Positions 7,077 through 15,914 of a DNA stretch of 64,000 bases are shown one piece after another. The position numbers and the translations under genes are program-made. Every line of letters starts with the position of its first letter. Position 1 is the first letter of the stretch. The DNA comes from an uncultured Nitrospirales bacterium (GTDB taxonomy: Bacteria; Nitrospirota; Nitrospiria; Nitrospirales; UBA8639). The notes beneath the pieces are model-generated. The model saw only the letters and a program-made list of their open reading frames with translations, was not told the origin of the DNA and ran no database searches. The stretch spans positions 1 through 64,000 of the forward strand of contig OY282373.1 of assembly GCA_958295805.1 (NCBI GenBank). The letters are read 5' to 3'.

Positions 7077-8267
7077 TTATCGATGATTCAATTTCAGGGG
7101 CTTCGCATATCCGGTGAGTTCAACGTACCCACGTCCCGTAATGGGAGTCCCCTGGTACTGACCTTGCACGTCAACCGCCCCTTCCCAATAGGTCACCTGG
7201 GTGCTTTTCGTGGTGCGCAATTCTTGATCGGCAAGCACGGGAGTTATGGCCAACTTCAGGTGACTCGCCGGCACTTCCAGTACCCATTCAGCAGGATATT
7301 GCGCATGGCTGCGTGGGCTGATCCACTGCTTCACCGTGCGGACCTTGATCTCTTCTCGTGTGAGATGTCTGGTGGTGCCATCTTGAAAAATAAGCGTCCC
7401 ACTGGACGTTGGAGCAGCGGACCCATCGGTTTTGCGCAACAGATAGACCATCAATTCCATATTCGAGGCAAATTGCAGGCTGAACCAATCCCACCCGACT
7501 TGATCCCGGCCTAATTCGCCTGAACCGAATTCATGGTCCATCCAACTCGTCCCGTTCACGACGAACGGTTGACGATTCATCCACACCGTGCCCGTCGTCG
7601 CCAAACGAGTGAGTGAATAATAATGGGACGCTTGCCCGGGCGCGACACCCTTGCGACTGATTCCTTCGTGTCCATGGATGACGGGCGGCTTTTGGAGCGT
7701 GAGCAGAAGATCAACGCCGAACGTGGGATCACGTGCCGTGAGACGCAACTGGTGATGCGCCTCCGTCACCGGTTCGAGTCTCCAGCGGTCAATCCAAACT
7801 TTCATCCGATCCGGGCGGGCTCCCGCTTTCCCGAAGGCGGCTCGACTCAATTTTTCGGAAAAGTGAAAGGTTTTCTCTTGAACATCGGTCAACGCAAGGT
7901 GGGCAACATAGACTTGCCGCAACGCCCAGCGTGAAGGATGCCTGGTCACGCGCTGATCATCAATCGCCTTACGGAAAAAGGTGACTTCATAGCCGAATCG
8001 CCGTGCTGACCGGTCATACACGTGGCCGGTGAAGTACCACCATTCCAGCCCATACGTATCATGTGCCCCATGGTCCCGGGGGAAGGCATACGTGTACCCG
8101 GGGACCGCGTGGTTCAAGGTTGACGACGAGGCGTTCGCGGAAGCTGCCCCACTCGGCTGTACGATGAGAGCGGAAAGCCCACAGCACAGGCCCATCACCC
8201 CGACAATCAGTTGCTGGATGTCTTGCCAACGTCCCACAACGGTCTCCCGCAGCAGAAGGACTTTCAT
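7077..8267 (-). CDS. AttH/CrtC-like lipocalin-fold protein, secreted
   Basis: A protein of about 396 residues with an N-terminal hydrophobic signal (QLIVGVMGLCCGLSALIV, then ASA) and the family signature GLEWWYFTGHV. The family motif GTSWMDHEFGSG and further Trp-rich motifs (VGWDWFSLQF, VTYWEGAV) follow. This is the two-lipocalin-domain fold of CrtC carotenoid hydratase and AttH-type proteins. No carotenoid genes are nearby, so the substrate is unknown; a lipid-like ligand is plausible. I chose ATG 8267 because it gives a clean signal peptide; a longer reading up to 8354 would add a polar N-terminus. No strong ribosome site is visible. It is divergent from the Lon-domain gene at 8414. Confidence 0.7.
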   Translation of the reverse strand: MKVLLLRETVVGRWQDIQQLIVGVMGLCCGLSALIVQPSGAASANASSSTLNHAVPGYTYAFPRDHGAHDTYGLEWWYFTGHVYDRSARRFGYEVTFFRKAIDDQRVTRHPSRWALRQVYVAHLALTDVQEKTFHFSEKLSRAAFGKAGARPDRMKVWIDRWRLEPVTEAHHQLRLTARDPTFGVDLLLTLQKPPVIHGHEGISRKGVAPGQASHYYSLTRLATTGTVWMNRQPFVVNGTSWMDHEFGSGELGRDQVGWDWFSLQFASNMELMVYLLRKTDGSAAPTSSGTLIFQDGTTRHLTREEIKVRTVKQWISPRSHAQYPAEWVLEVPASHLKLAITPVLADQELRTTKSTQVTYWEGAVDVQGQYQGTPITGRGYVELTGYAKPLKLNHR

Positions 8268-8413
8268 GAGAAAGGGGCACCGCTTACGGCTTATAGCACG
8301 TGGACGGGAAACGTGCAATCGCCTTTCCTGGACGGATGATTCGTTATTTATCAACCCTCCGGGATGAGATTCGCCCCGTTGACAAGACTTTTGAGCGTCG
8401 GCTATCGTATCTC

Positions 8414-9082
8414 ATGCCTGAATTAGATAACGTCACGTCTTCCGATGCCTTTTCCATTCCACGGATTATTCCGATTTTTCCACTCCCCAACGTGGTCCTG
8501 TTTCCCGACACGTACTTACCCCTGCACATTTTCGAGCCTCGATATCGGGACATGGTGGCCGATGCCGGTCCCGAGGGAGGCTGTATCGGCATGGCGTTAT
8601 TCAAGGAAGGATGGGAAAACGATTATGAGGGAAATCCCCCGGTGTTTTCTCTGGGGTGCGTCGGACGAATAAAAAAGACCCAACTTCTCCCGGACGGACG
8701 GTCAAATCTGATCCTTCAGGGCTTGCAACGGTATGAGATTGAAGAAGAACTGTTTGATGCGCCGTATCGCAAAGCCAGAATCACCGTGCGGTCATGTCCT
8801 CCATATGACGCCCTGATGGAAGATTCCGTTCGATCTGCGCTGGTTGGGTTGACCATACGCTATCTTCAATCTCGAGAGGCCCACGAACTCTGTCAACTCA
8901 TCACCAATGAATCCCTCACGGCTTCCGTGCTCGTGAACAGTCTGTCGTCATGCTTGGACTTTACGACGTTTGACAAACAATTTCTGCTCGAATCCGAAAG
9001 CTTATCCCAACAGGCTCGCCGCTTACTTGATCTCCTGAAATTCAAACTCTCCGACGACGCGCAACCGTCAGGGTGGGGATAA
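8414..9082 (+). CDS. Lon protease substrate-binding (LON) domain protein
   Basis: A 222-residue protein built from the N-terminal substrate-binding domain of Lon protease alone. It has IPIFPLPNVVLFPDTYLPLHIFEPRYRDM near the start, then CIGMALF and GCVGRIKKTQLLPDGRSNL, the usual LON-domain order. There is no ATPase or Ser-Lys protease domain. Stand-alone LON-domain proteins are common in bacteria, but their role is poorly known. I chose ATG 8414 because the domain begins about 20 residues later. Its TAA overlaps the ATG of the ABC ATPase (TAATG), so the two are probably co-translated. Confidence 0.8.
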   Translation: MPELDNVTSSDAFSIPRIIPIFPLPNVVLFPDTYLPLHIFEPRYRDMVADAGPEGGCIGMALFKEGWENDYEGNPPVFSLGCVGRIKKTQLLPDGRSNLILQGLQRYEIEEELFDAPYRKARITVRSCPPYDALMEDSVRSALVGLTIRYLQSREAHELCQLITNESLTASVLVNSLSSCLDFTTFDKQFLLESESLSQQARRLLDLLKFKLSDDAQPSGWG

Positions 9083-10059
9083 TGAATCCCTCTCCGGCAA
9101 TCGAGGTCACAAATTTAGGGAAAACCTATGGCGCAGTGACGGCCATCGAAGACTTGTCCCTCACCGTGCAGACCGGCGAAATTTTTGGGCTTCTTGGCCC
9201 GAACGGCGCGGGGAAAAGCACGACGCTTCGGATTTTGATCACCGTGTTGCCGCCCTCATCCGGGACGGCACGGGTGCTGGGGCACGATGTTCGAACGGAG
9301 GCCGACACCGTCAGAAGTCTCATTGGCTACGTGCCGCAAGAACGGGCCATTGATCGGTTTCTGACCGGCCGCGAGCATCTTGAGCTGCTGGGGGACCTCT
9401 ACCACCTGCCCAAACACGACGCCAAAACACGGATCGACGAACTGTTACGACTCGTCAACCTTGAAGAGCACGCGGACCGGGTGGCCAAAACCTATTCGGG
9501 CGGCATGAAACGCAAACTGGACATTGCGTGCGGGTTGCTGCCCAATCCCAACATCGTGTTTTTGGACGAACCGACCTTAGGCCTTGACGTCCAAAGTCGG
9601 TTGCGGATTTGGGACTATATTCGTCAACTCCGCGACAACGGCCTGACGATCGTCATGACCACCAATTACCTGGAAGAAGCCGACCAACTCTGCGACCGAC
9701 TCGCCATTATCGACCACGGAAACATTCGAGTAACCGGTTCACCCAAAGAACTCAAAGCGGGGTTGGGCGGTGACCGGTTATCAGTGACCATTCAACACTC
9801 CACGCCGGAGAAACTGGCCAAACTGAGTGGAGGGGTCCGCCCGCTCCCCTTTGTTCGGGACATTCGAGAAGTGAGGAACAGCCTGCACATTCGCGTCGAA
9901 TCACCCGAAAAGTCCCTCCCAGCCGTTATGGAAGTCGCCAATCACCTGGATTGTGCAATAGACAGCATTGAGTACCAACGCCCCAGACTGGAAGACGTCT
10001 TCGTGACGTACACCGGTCACCCGTTTACAGGAGAAGACCCTATCATTCCAAAAATGTAG
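9082..10059 (+). CDS. ABC exporter ATPase, DrrA/CcmA type
   Basis: A 325-residue ATPase of the type that drives two-component exporters. It has Walker A (GPNGAGKST), the Q-loop region (YVPQERAIDRFLTG), the signature YSGGMKRKL, Walker B (IVFLDEPTLGLD) and an H-loop position occupied by Asn (MTTNYLEEADQL) where most relatives have THYMEEAE. The C-terminal domain of about 100 residues is typical of DrrA-like proteins. Start ATG 9082 overlaps the previous stop. The stop TAG (10057-10059) lies in the GTAGGG edge of a REP-like hairpin. With the permease 40 bases downstream it forms a complete exporter; the substrate (lipid, polysaccharide or drug) cannot be told from sequence. Confidence 0.88.
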   Translation: MNPSPAIEVTNLGKTYGAVTAIEDLSLTVQTGEIFGLLGPNGAGKSTTLRILITVLPPSSGTARVLGHDVRTEADTVRSLIGYVPQERAIDRFLTGREHLELLGDLYHLPKHDAKTRIDELLRLVNLEEHADRVAKTYSGGMKRKLDIACGLLPNPNIVFLDEPTLGLDVQSRLRIWDYIRQLRDNGLTIVMTTNYLEEADQLCDRLAIIDHGNIRVTGSPKELKAGLGGDRLSVTIQHSTPEKLAKLSGGVRPLPFVRDIREVRNSLHIRVESPEKSLPAVMEVANHLDCAIDSIEYQRPRLEDVFVTYTGHPFTGEDPIIPKM

Positions 10060-10078
10060 GGCAGCATCTCATGCTGCC
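10056..10078 (+). repeat. REP-like hairpin (GGCAGCATCTCATGCTGCC)
   Basis: A perfect stem with AG/CT as the variable bases. It overlaps the stop codon of the ABC ATPase and lies between the two genes of the exporter operon, so it may adjust their relative expression. Confidence 0.75.
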
Positions 10079-10098
10079 TCCGTCAAAGGCCGGACACG

Positions 10099-10884
10099 AT
10101 GAACGTTCACCACTATAGACAAGAAGTGTTGGCCTTGACCATGCGGTGGGTTCGCCGACTCAGTCGGGAGAAATTCAGCATGCTGTTTACGTTGGTGCAA
10201 CCGATGCTGTTCTGGTTGATCTTTTTCGGCAGCCTCTTCCAACGTGCCGCGGATATTCAGATCATTCAGGCCCCGAACTATATGAGTTTTCTGGCGGGAG
10301 GCGTGGTGGTCATGACGGTCCTCAATAACGGATTAGCCGGCGGGGTCGATCTGTTGTTCGATAAAGAAAACGGCTTTTTGGAACGCCTGATGTCTACCCC
10401 CATTCACCGGACGTCCGTGATCGTCAGTCGATACCTCTTTGTCATCACCATCACCGGGATGCAGATTCTGGTCATCCTGAGCATTGCGTTTATCTTTGGC
10501 GTGCGTCCTGAAACCGGTCTTCCGGGCATCGCCGTGATGCTGGTGATCGGGATGTTATTCGGCGTGGGTCTTACGGCTATTTCGATGGCCATGGCGTTTT
10601 CCGTGAAAAGCCACGGAGATTTTTTTTCCGTGCTGGGATTTCTGTCCCTGCCCATGATTTTTTTGAGTTCGGCGCTCGTCCCCCTTTCGGCTATGCCCGG
10701 TTGGATGCAGGTGCTGGCGTTGATGAATCCGATGACCTGGGTCATTGACGCCGTTCGGCCTCTCATTATCACGGGATGGGACGCGGCCATCCCGCAAGTT
10801 GCCATCGCTTTGGGCATCCTGGCGCTCTTTGATGCGCTCTGCTTGTACGGCGGGACCCGAGCCTTCCGACGAGCCATTGGGTAA
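10099..10884 (+). CDS. ABC-2 type exporter permease, DrrB type
   Basis: A 261-residue membrane protein with about six hydrophobic segments. It starts with an amphipathic stretch (MRWVRRLSREKFSMLFTLVQP) followed by FWLIFFGSLF. The ABC-2 signature region near residues 160-200 includes FFSVLGFLSLPMIFLSSALVP and MNPMTWVIDAVRPLI. It forms the channel of the exporter energised by the preceding ATPase. The arrangement with a LON-domain gene upstream may be accidental. Confidence 0.88.
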   Translation: MNVHHYRQEVLALTMRWVRRLSREKFSMLFTLVQPMLFWLIFFGSLFQRAADIQIIQAPNYMSFLAGGVVVMTVLNNGLAGGVDLLFDKENGFLERLMSTPIHRTSVIVSRYLFVITITGMQILVILSIAFIFGVRPETGLPGIAVMLVIGMLFGVGLTAISMAMAFSVKSHGDFFSVLGFLSLPMIFLSSALVPLSAMPGWMQVLALMNPMTWVIDAVRPLIITGWDAAIPQVAIALGILALFDALCLYGGTRAFRRAIG

Positions 10885-10916
10885 TCGTCATCCGACCGGC
10901 CCGTTCATGAACCGCG

Positions 10917-11810
10917 ATGAAACACGAGTCACCTTCCTTCCCCGCCCGTCCTGAAGGATCAGCGAAGCACGTCACGGCCCTGATCCGCCTGCTTTCAGAT
11001 CCGGATCCCCGCATCGCCCAACGCATTCACCGTCAGCTTGTCGACGTAGGCCGCGTGGCCACTCCCTTTCTGCAACAAGCCTGCATGGACGTTGATGACC
11101 CGCTCATGGTTGAACGCCTTCAATCGGTGAACGAAGAGATTGATCGCGTTGACGTTGAACGACGATGGAGCCGGCTGCTTCAGCAACTGCCCCATGAGAT
11201 GGATCTTGAAACCGGAGCCTTTCTCATTGCCCAAACCGCCGAACCGCACTTGGAGGTGCCCGCCTATCAGCAACGCTTGGATGACATGGCCGCGACACTC
11301 AAAAATACCGTGAACCCACGTGAACCGCGCCAAGCCGTGCACACGATCAACGAGTATCTGTTTCAGACGCTGAAATTCAGAGGGAACACTCAAACGTACT
11401 ACGATCCCGATAATAGTTTGCTGCACCGCGTGTTAGATCGCCGGGTCGGGATTCCGATCAGCTTGTCGGTGCTGTATATCCTCGTCAGTCGCCGGCTCAA
11501 TCTGCCGGTGGTGGGGGTCGGGATGCCTGGACATTTTATCGTGAAGCTCCAGGCGCAACCCGTGTTTATCGATTGTTTTAACCAAGGGGCACTGCTCACG
11601 CAAAAAGATTGTGAAAAATTGTTACAACCCTACGGCGTCGAATTTGACTGCCGGCATCTTGACCCCTGTTTCTCTGATCAGATTCTGGCTCGCATGCTCC
11701 GCAATCTCATCGCTATTTTCGAAAACCGCCGGGAATTCACAAACAGGGAAAAATTTTATCGACTGTTCACCATGCTTGAAAACAGAGCAGAGCCTCTGGG
11801 TTTTCGCTAG
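10917..11810 (+). CDS. SirB1/transglutaminase-like core protein
   Basis: A 297-residue protein of the SirB1/YchA-like family with the transglutaminase-like core 2 domain. Recognisable parts are INEYLFQTLKFRGNTQTYYDP, then SLLHRVLDRRVGIPISLSVLY, and VGVGMPGHFIVKL followed by FIDCFNQG. The typical catalytic Cys position is replaced by Ser (IPISLSVLY), as in most members, so peptide cleavage is doubtful. Residues about 15-60 look like a HEAT-like N-terminal helical region. The role in bacteria is unclear. Its stop overlaps the start of the next gene (TAGTG). Confidence 0.8.
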   Translation: MKHESPSFPARPEGSAKHVTALIRLLSDPDPRIAQRIHRQLVDVGRVATPFLQQACMDVDDPLMVERLQSVNEEIDRVDVERRWSRLLQQLPHEMDLETGAFLIAQTAEPHLEVPAYQQRLDDMAATLKNTVNPREPRQAVHTINEYLFQTLKFRGNTQTYYDPDNSLLHRVLDRRVGIPISLSVLYILVSRRLNLPVVGVGMPGHFIVKLQAQPVFIDCFNQGALLTQKDCEKLLQPYGVEFDCRHLDPCFSDQILARMLRNLIAIFENRREFTNREKFYRLFTMLENRAEPLGFR

Positions 11811-12487
11811 TGTCGCCCATGTTATCACCGGTCATCGCCAACCACGTTGCTTCATCTCACCTCAACACCCAACGTGGACAAGCCAACCTCACCACGGTCT
11901 TGATTCTCCTCATTCTGATCGTCGGCGCGGTCTGGATTTGGAACCATCTCGACTTTGACACGCAAGATTTCATTATCGATGAAATCATCCCGGTCCTGCT
12001 TCTCGTGATCGTCGGCACGCTCTTGAGTTGGATCACCGTTCGAAAGATCAAACAAAAAAAAACCCGACTCAAACGCCGCGAGAACCTCATTCAACAATTC
12101 ATCCAGGAAAAGGCACCGAGAAAACGGTTTGAACTCGCAACGGAACTCATTGAACTCAATCAGTATAAACGAGAAGGGCTGGAACGCATCGCGTCGGCAA
12201 TGGCCGAGGTGTTTATTATGACGTTCAAACGATCACTGGGCGATAAACAGCACCGCATTCGAGGAATGGCCGCCAGCTACCTGGGAATCGTACAACATCG
12301 AGACGGCATTCCACTTTTAATGAAGGCGTTAGAAGACGATCACGCCTACGTCCGTGGGTCCGCGGCTTTAGCCCTGGGCCGCCTGCGCGCCACTGAGGCG
12401 AAGGCCAAGTTGGAAGCCATCATGAAAGAAGATTGGGATCAGACCGTGCGAAGCCGCTCCCGCGAAGCGGTGGAGAGAATGAAGTAG
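11810..12487 (+). CDS. Membrane-anchored HEAT-repeat protein
   Basis: A 225-residue protein with two hydrophobic segments near the N-terminus (TTVLILLILIVGAVWIW and IPVLLLVIVGTLLSW). A basic linker rich in Lys and Arg follows, and then two HEAT/PBS-lyase-like repeats (RIRGMAASYLGIVQHRDGI and YVRGSAALALGRLRATEA). The helical part probably lies in the cytoplasm and binds a partner. Start is GTG at 11810, overlapping the previous stop, or ATG at 11819. It is likely co-transcribed with the SirB1-like gene. The specific function is unknown. Confidence 0.65.
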   Translation: MSPMLSPVIANHVASSHLNTQRGQANLTTVLILLILIVGAVWIWNHLDFDTQDFIIDEIIPVLLLVIVGTLLSWITVRKIKQKKTRLKRRENLIQQFIQEKAPRKRFELATELIELNQYKREGLERIASAMAEVFIMTFKRSLGDKQHRIRGMAASYLGIVQHRDGIPLLMKALEDDHAYVRGSAALALGRLRATEAKAKLEAIMKEDWDQTVRSRSREAVERMK

Positions 12488-12518
12488 CAAGAAATCAAGG
12501 AGAGGTTCATTCAGAGGG

Positions 12519-13142
12519 TCAGTGCTCTCCAGTCACACGTCGCATCGCGGCCTGATCTCCATGGGTGAGACGGTATCCCTTGTCGTAGAGCACCTGCATC
12601 CCTTGGGTCAACGCCATGAACTCGGTGGCCTGACGCACGTCGTCGAATTTTCCATTCAGCTTGGCAAGGGGCTCAAAGGGAAGCCCATCCTCAACGGGAA
12701 CCACGCGGAGAGAATCCAGCACGTCTCTCAACTCAATGGCGTCATACCGTTCATTATCATCACGGTCGGCAACCAAGGCGAATTGATAGAACGTCAGGCT
12801 TAAAGAAAGGAAGGATTGGCTCTGAGCAAAGGCTGCCCGGGCTTCATCGATTCCAGGATACCGCTTGGCACAGGGATGCAGGTCAGGGTCCTCGTTTACA
12901 AAAGAGAGGCGTTGAACCTCAGGCCGGTACCTAAAGGACTTTTTCAATTGCTGATAAAACCAGGAAGTACACGACTCCGCCTCGGCAAAATCAACTTTGT
13001 CCTTGGCAATCTGCCGGGTGATGTGCTCAGTAAATCCTCGGAACACTCCCTTCCCCATCGCCGCACCACTTCCCTCAGCCAGCAAAAGGGTGATGAGCAG
13101 GCCGCTCAGAAGACCCATGGCCACTTTTCGGATTATCGGCAT
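12519..13142 (-). CDS. Secreted protein with a single EF-hand loop
   Basis: A 207-residue protein with a signal peptide (MPIIRKVAMGLLSGLLITLLLAE, cut near SGA-AMG). Near residue 140 it has a perfect EF-hand type loop DRDDNERYDAIE (D1, D3, N5, D9, E12), which should bind one calcium ion. The other parts are helical and match no family I know. Two cysteines (EAESCTSW and LHPCAKR) could form a disulfide. I chose ATG 13142 because reading further upstream would run antisense through the HNH gene. It is convergent with the HEAT protein gene. Confidence 0.6.
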   Translation of the reverse strand: MPIIRKVAMGLLSGLLITLLLAEGSGAAMGKGVFRGFTEHITRQIAKDKVDFAEAESCTSWFYQQLKKSFRYRPEVQRLSFVNEDPDLHPCAKRYPGIDEARAAFAQSQSFLSLSLTFYQFALVADRDDNERYDAIELRDVLDSLRVVPVEDGLPFEPLAKLNGKFDDVRQATEFMALTQGMQVLYDKGYRLTHGDQAAMRRVTGEH

Positions 13143-13367
13143 ATCCACAACGGCAGTATAGCATCCCTCCGTATGAGCCGCTAGCTTGGATTGTATCCAC
13201 CCGGGAGCATGAAAATCCTGCCGCTCGTCTCGGACACACACAAGACAGATGAAAAATCTTGGAGACTCCGTTACACTCACCCTCATGCAAATGTCCCCTC
13301 GCCCCAGGAATGACCTGTTCTGAGCGAACCAAAATCTTTCGTCCCTGAAGGGGAGGGAGAAGCCTTC

Positions 13368-13676
13368 ATGACCCCTGACCCGTACTTCGAAATCGACCCG
13401 GACCCGGAAACAGCCACACGTCTTCGCAAAGAACGGGACAAGGCCCGAACCCTCAAACGAACACCCTGGTGGAAACAGCAACTCCAGAAAGGCCGCTGCC
13501 ACTACTGCGGCCAACCGTTTCCGCCCGACCACCTGTCAATGGACCACGTCGTCCCCTTAGCCAGAGGCGGAAGATCAACCAAAGGCAACGTCGTGCCGGC
13601 GTGTATCGCGTGCAATCGAAAAAAAAAGCTGGAAACACCGGCGGAGGCCGCGCTCCGGAAGTTATCAGAATCGTGA
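13368..13676 (+). CDS. Small HNH nuclease
   Basis: A 102-residue protein with a complete HNH core: CHYCGQPFP (first zinc Cys pair), then MDHVVPLARGG (the catalytic His region) and NVVPACIACNRKK (Asn and second Cys pair). The N-terminus is charged and contains ERDKARTLKR. Such free-standing HNH proteins cut DNA in many settings; nothing nearby points to a phage, intron or restriction system. ATG 13368 follows a purine-rich GGGAGGGAGAAG stretch. It is oriented away from the EF-hand gene. Confidence 0.8.
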   Translation: MTPDPYFEIDPDPETATRLRKERDKARTLKRTPWWKQQLQKGRCHYCGQPFPPDHLSMDHVVPLARGGRSTKGNVVPACIACNRKKKLETPAEAALRKLSES

Positions 13677-13751
13677 GAGACCGAGGCGAAAAACGTTCCG
13701 GCAAACAGTCATGCTCTTTTTAGAGACCACGGAAAATCCTTCAATACCCCC

Positions 13752-14438
13752 TTACCGTCGCATGAGCGTGATCCATCGCCAGATATTCAGCAATCCCCCA
13801 AGCGACGCGGCCACGTACGTCAGGGCCGCCGCCGTTAAAATTTTCCGGGCGCCCTCCATGTCCGTCGAAGAAATATAACGGCCTTGTTCCAACACCGGCA
13901 GCGCCCGACGAAAACTGGCGTCCCATTCCACGGGCAGCGTCACAAGATGGACCAACGCCCCGATGGACATCACGGCCAAACCGCCAAGAAACACGAGTAA
14001 GCCGCCGGACGGCGAACGGGTGAGGCCGGCCACGAGAGGAATGCCCAGCATGAGAAAGGACCCGACCTTTTCCGCGCCTTGCGCGAATCGAATGAGTCTG
14101 GTGCGTTCGTGGAGTGGACCGTAACCGGTGTGATCTTGAATGGCATGGCCCACTTCATGCGCCGCAACCGTCACCGCGGTCAACGATTTGCCGTTATAGT
14201 TGGCCGGGAGCAATCGTACCACTTTGGCTGACGGGTCATAGTGATCCCCGAGGTCGGTGGTCTCAACCTGCACGTGCGGCATCTGAAAGCGATCGAGCAA
14301 ATGCCTGGCCATTTCACCGCCGGTCCCGGCATAGTCTTCCCGATGACCGCGATATTTCTTGAAGACCCACGTGGTCCACAACTGCGGCCCCAGCAGAACG
14401 GCGAGGATCATGAGGAAAAGAAAAACGCCACGGAGCAT
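13752..14438 (-). CDS. YugP-type neutral zinc metallopeptidase, membrane
   Basis: A 228-residue membrane protease of the zinc_peptidase_2 (YugP) family. A first transmembrane segment (FLFLMILAVLLGPQLW) precedes the soluble part; the zinc motif is HEVGHAIQDH near residue 100. Typical family features are HYDPSAKVVRLLP and the phrase RLIRFAQGAEKVGSF. Two more hydrophobic segments follow (FLMLGIPLVAGL and LLVFLGGLAVMSIGALVHLV), and VTLPVEWDASFRRALPVL lies beyond them. Substrates are unknown for the family. Confidence 0.88.
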   Translation of the reverse strand: MLRGVFLFLMILAVLLGPQLWTTWVFKKYRGHREDYAGTGGEMARHLLDRFQMPHVQVETTDLGDHYDPSAKVVRLLPANYNGKSLTAVTVAAHEVGHAIQDHTGYGPLHERTRLIRFAQGAEKVGSFLMLGIPLVAGLTRSPSGGLLVFLGGLAVMSIGALVHLVTLPVEWDASFRRALPVLEQGRYISSTDMEGARKILTAAALTYVAASLGGLLNIWRWITLMRR

Positions 14439-14587
14439 GGTCTACCACGTCACGGACGACACCGGATGACCAAGGATACCAATTTCTCGCGCGGATGGCA
14501 CCACCACCCTGACCCCCTGAACCCCTCCACAACGTTCCAAGGGGCACACCAAGCCGTCACGGGAGCACCATCCACGGCTTCGTTTCA

Positions 14588-14617
14588 TTGTCAGGAATCC
14601 GTAGGCTGTGCTAGACT
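14588..14617 (+). promoter_or_regulatory. Promoter of tRNA-Val
   Basis: A -35 box TTGTCA (14588-14593) and a -10 box TAGACT (14612-14617) are separated by 18 bases, placing the start a few bases before the tRNA at 14629. This is a good sigma70-type match. Confidence 0.6.
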
Positions 14618-14628
14618 ACTCGGCGAGT

Positions 14629-14703
14629 GGGCGATTAGCTCAGTGGGAGAGCGCTTCCCTCACACGGAAGAGGTCACTGGTTCGATACCAGTATCGCCCA
14701 CCA
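14629..14703 (+). tRNA. tRNA-Val (anticodon CAC)
   Basis: The acceptor stem GGGCGAT pairs with ATCGCCC, and CCA is encoded (14701-14703). The D-arm (TTAGCTCAGTGGGAGAGC), the anticodon stem-loop CTTCC-CTCACAC-GGAAG with anticodon CAC, and the T-arm CTGGTTCGATACCAG are all intact. It reads GUG valine codons. The TPR lipoprotein gene starts 28 bases downstream and may be partly read through. Confidence 0.96.
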
Positions 14704-14730
14704 TTTCACTCTGTAACCACGTGATCACGC

Positions 14731-15909
14731 TTGAAACCGCCTCACACTTCCCGCACTCGGACAGCCGGCGTGGTTCCGGGGATCCTGGCCCTGTGTCTGG
14801 TAGGCGGCCTCACGGCTTGCGGGACCTCAGCCCCTCCGCCTTCCTATCCCATGCTTCCCCCATCGGCAAGCGACCTTCCGCTGTTGGGCGATACGCGGCT
14901 GTGTGATACGAAACAACAAATCGTCAACCGGTGGCAAGGTACCACCTATCACCTGATGCCCTGGGGTTCGGGCGAACAACTGCAACGATCGGCACAAAGC
15001 ACCCAACCCGACCACGATCGTTTCTACTTTTTCGATGACGAGCAGCGATTGGTGGGAGCCGTCTTCCGGTTTGCACCGGGGTTGGACTTAAAACCCTATC
15101 CCGTGCTGCGTGAAACCTTATCCGCGCTTGAGCCTTCCTCTACGTTTTATTTAGATCCCACGCAACTCATCCATCGTGACCACGCCACCTCCGCCGTGTT
15201 GTATCGAACGGGAGACCACACCAGTACAACCCAATATCTCGTGCTTGAAAATGAAGACGAGCCCGTGCTGCTCGTGGCCTCCATGGCGCTTGATCCGTAT
15301 GAGCAACTGCTGTCGAGTTATCATGAAAAGTATCTGCCTGGTCTCAACCGAAGTTCAGGCCGCACGTCGAAAGCATCCGCGCCGTCATCCGACGCGCCAC
15401 TGAATCTGGATTTTCTGGGGCTGCAACAATTTGCCCGCGGGGAAACGGCGTTGTTTGCATCGTGCGGCCTCAAGCAGCCGACGATTGCGGTTGACGCCTA
15501 TCGGCAATCCATTCAACACGGGCTCAAAGACGAGGCACGCTTAGCCGAAGCCCACCATCGCCTCGGCCTGGCACTTCAGGATCAAGGCCAATTGCCCGAC
15601 GCTCAACGGGAGTTCGAATACGCCTTGACGCTGAACCCCAATGTTCCCGAGATCATCAACAATCTGGGTCGGGTGCTGGCGCAACAGCGACAACGCAAAC
15701 TCGCCATTCAACTCTTTGAACGGGCGCTCGTTTTACGCCCGAATTTTGCCGAGGCCCGGTTTAACTTGGCCGAGAGCCTGGAACAGAGTCACGTGCGGCG
15801 GGCCATCCAAGAATACGAGACCTACCTGGCCCTTGTTGAAGGACTGCCTTGGGAAGAAAAGCGAATCAATCGCGTCGTAGAACGCCTGAAACGGTTAAAG
15901 GGCGGATAG
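14731..15909 (+). CDS. TPR-containing lipoprotein
   Basis: A 392-residue protein with a lipoprotein signal: basic start (MKPPHTSRTRTAG), hydrophobic run and lipobox GLTAC near residue 30. The central part (residues about 50-200) is of unknown fold. The C-terminal third has two to three TPR units (AEAHHRLGLALQDQGQLPDA, then PEIINNLGRVLAQQRQRKLA and AEARFNLAESLEQ). TPRs bind proteins, so an assembly or scaffold role at the membrane is plausible. The start is TTG at 14731, since the only nearby alternative (GTG 14770) would remove the basic signal-peptide N-region. It ends 5 bases before the RNase H-like gene. Confidence 0.65.
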   Translation: MKPPHTSRTRTAGVVPGILALCLVGGLTACGTSAPPPSYPMLPPSASDLPLLGDTRLCDTKQQIVNRWQGTTYHLMPWGSGEQLQRSAQSTQPDHDRFYFFDDEQRLVGAVFRFAPGLDLKPYPVLRETLSALEPSSTFYLDPTQLIHRDHATSAVLYRTGDHTSTTQYLVLENEDEPVLLVASMALDPYEQLLSSYHEKYLPGLNRSSGRTSKASAPSSDAPLNLDFLGLQQFARGETALFASCGLKQPTIAVDAYRQSIQHGLKDEARLAEAHHRLGLALQDQGQLPDAQREFEYALTLNPNVPEIINNLGRVLAQQRQRKLAIQLFERALVLRPNFAEARFNLAESLEQSHVRRAIQEYETYLALVEGLPWEEKRINRVVERLKRLKGG

Positions 15910-15914
15910 GAGCC

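Noticed and set aside
13143-13532. N-terminal extension of the EF-hand protein
   Set aside because: The extra 130 codons run antisense through the HNH gene, and the internal ATG 13142 starts a proper signal peptide.
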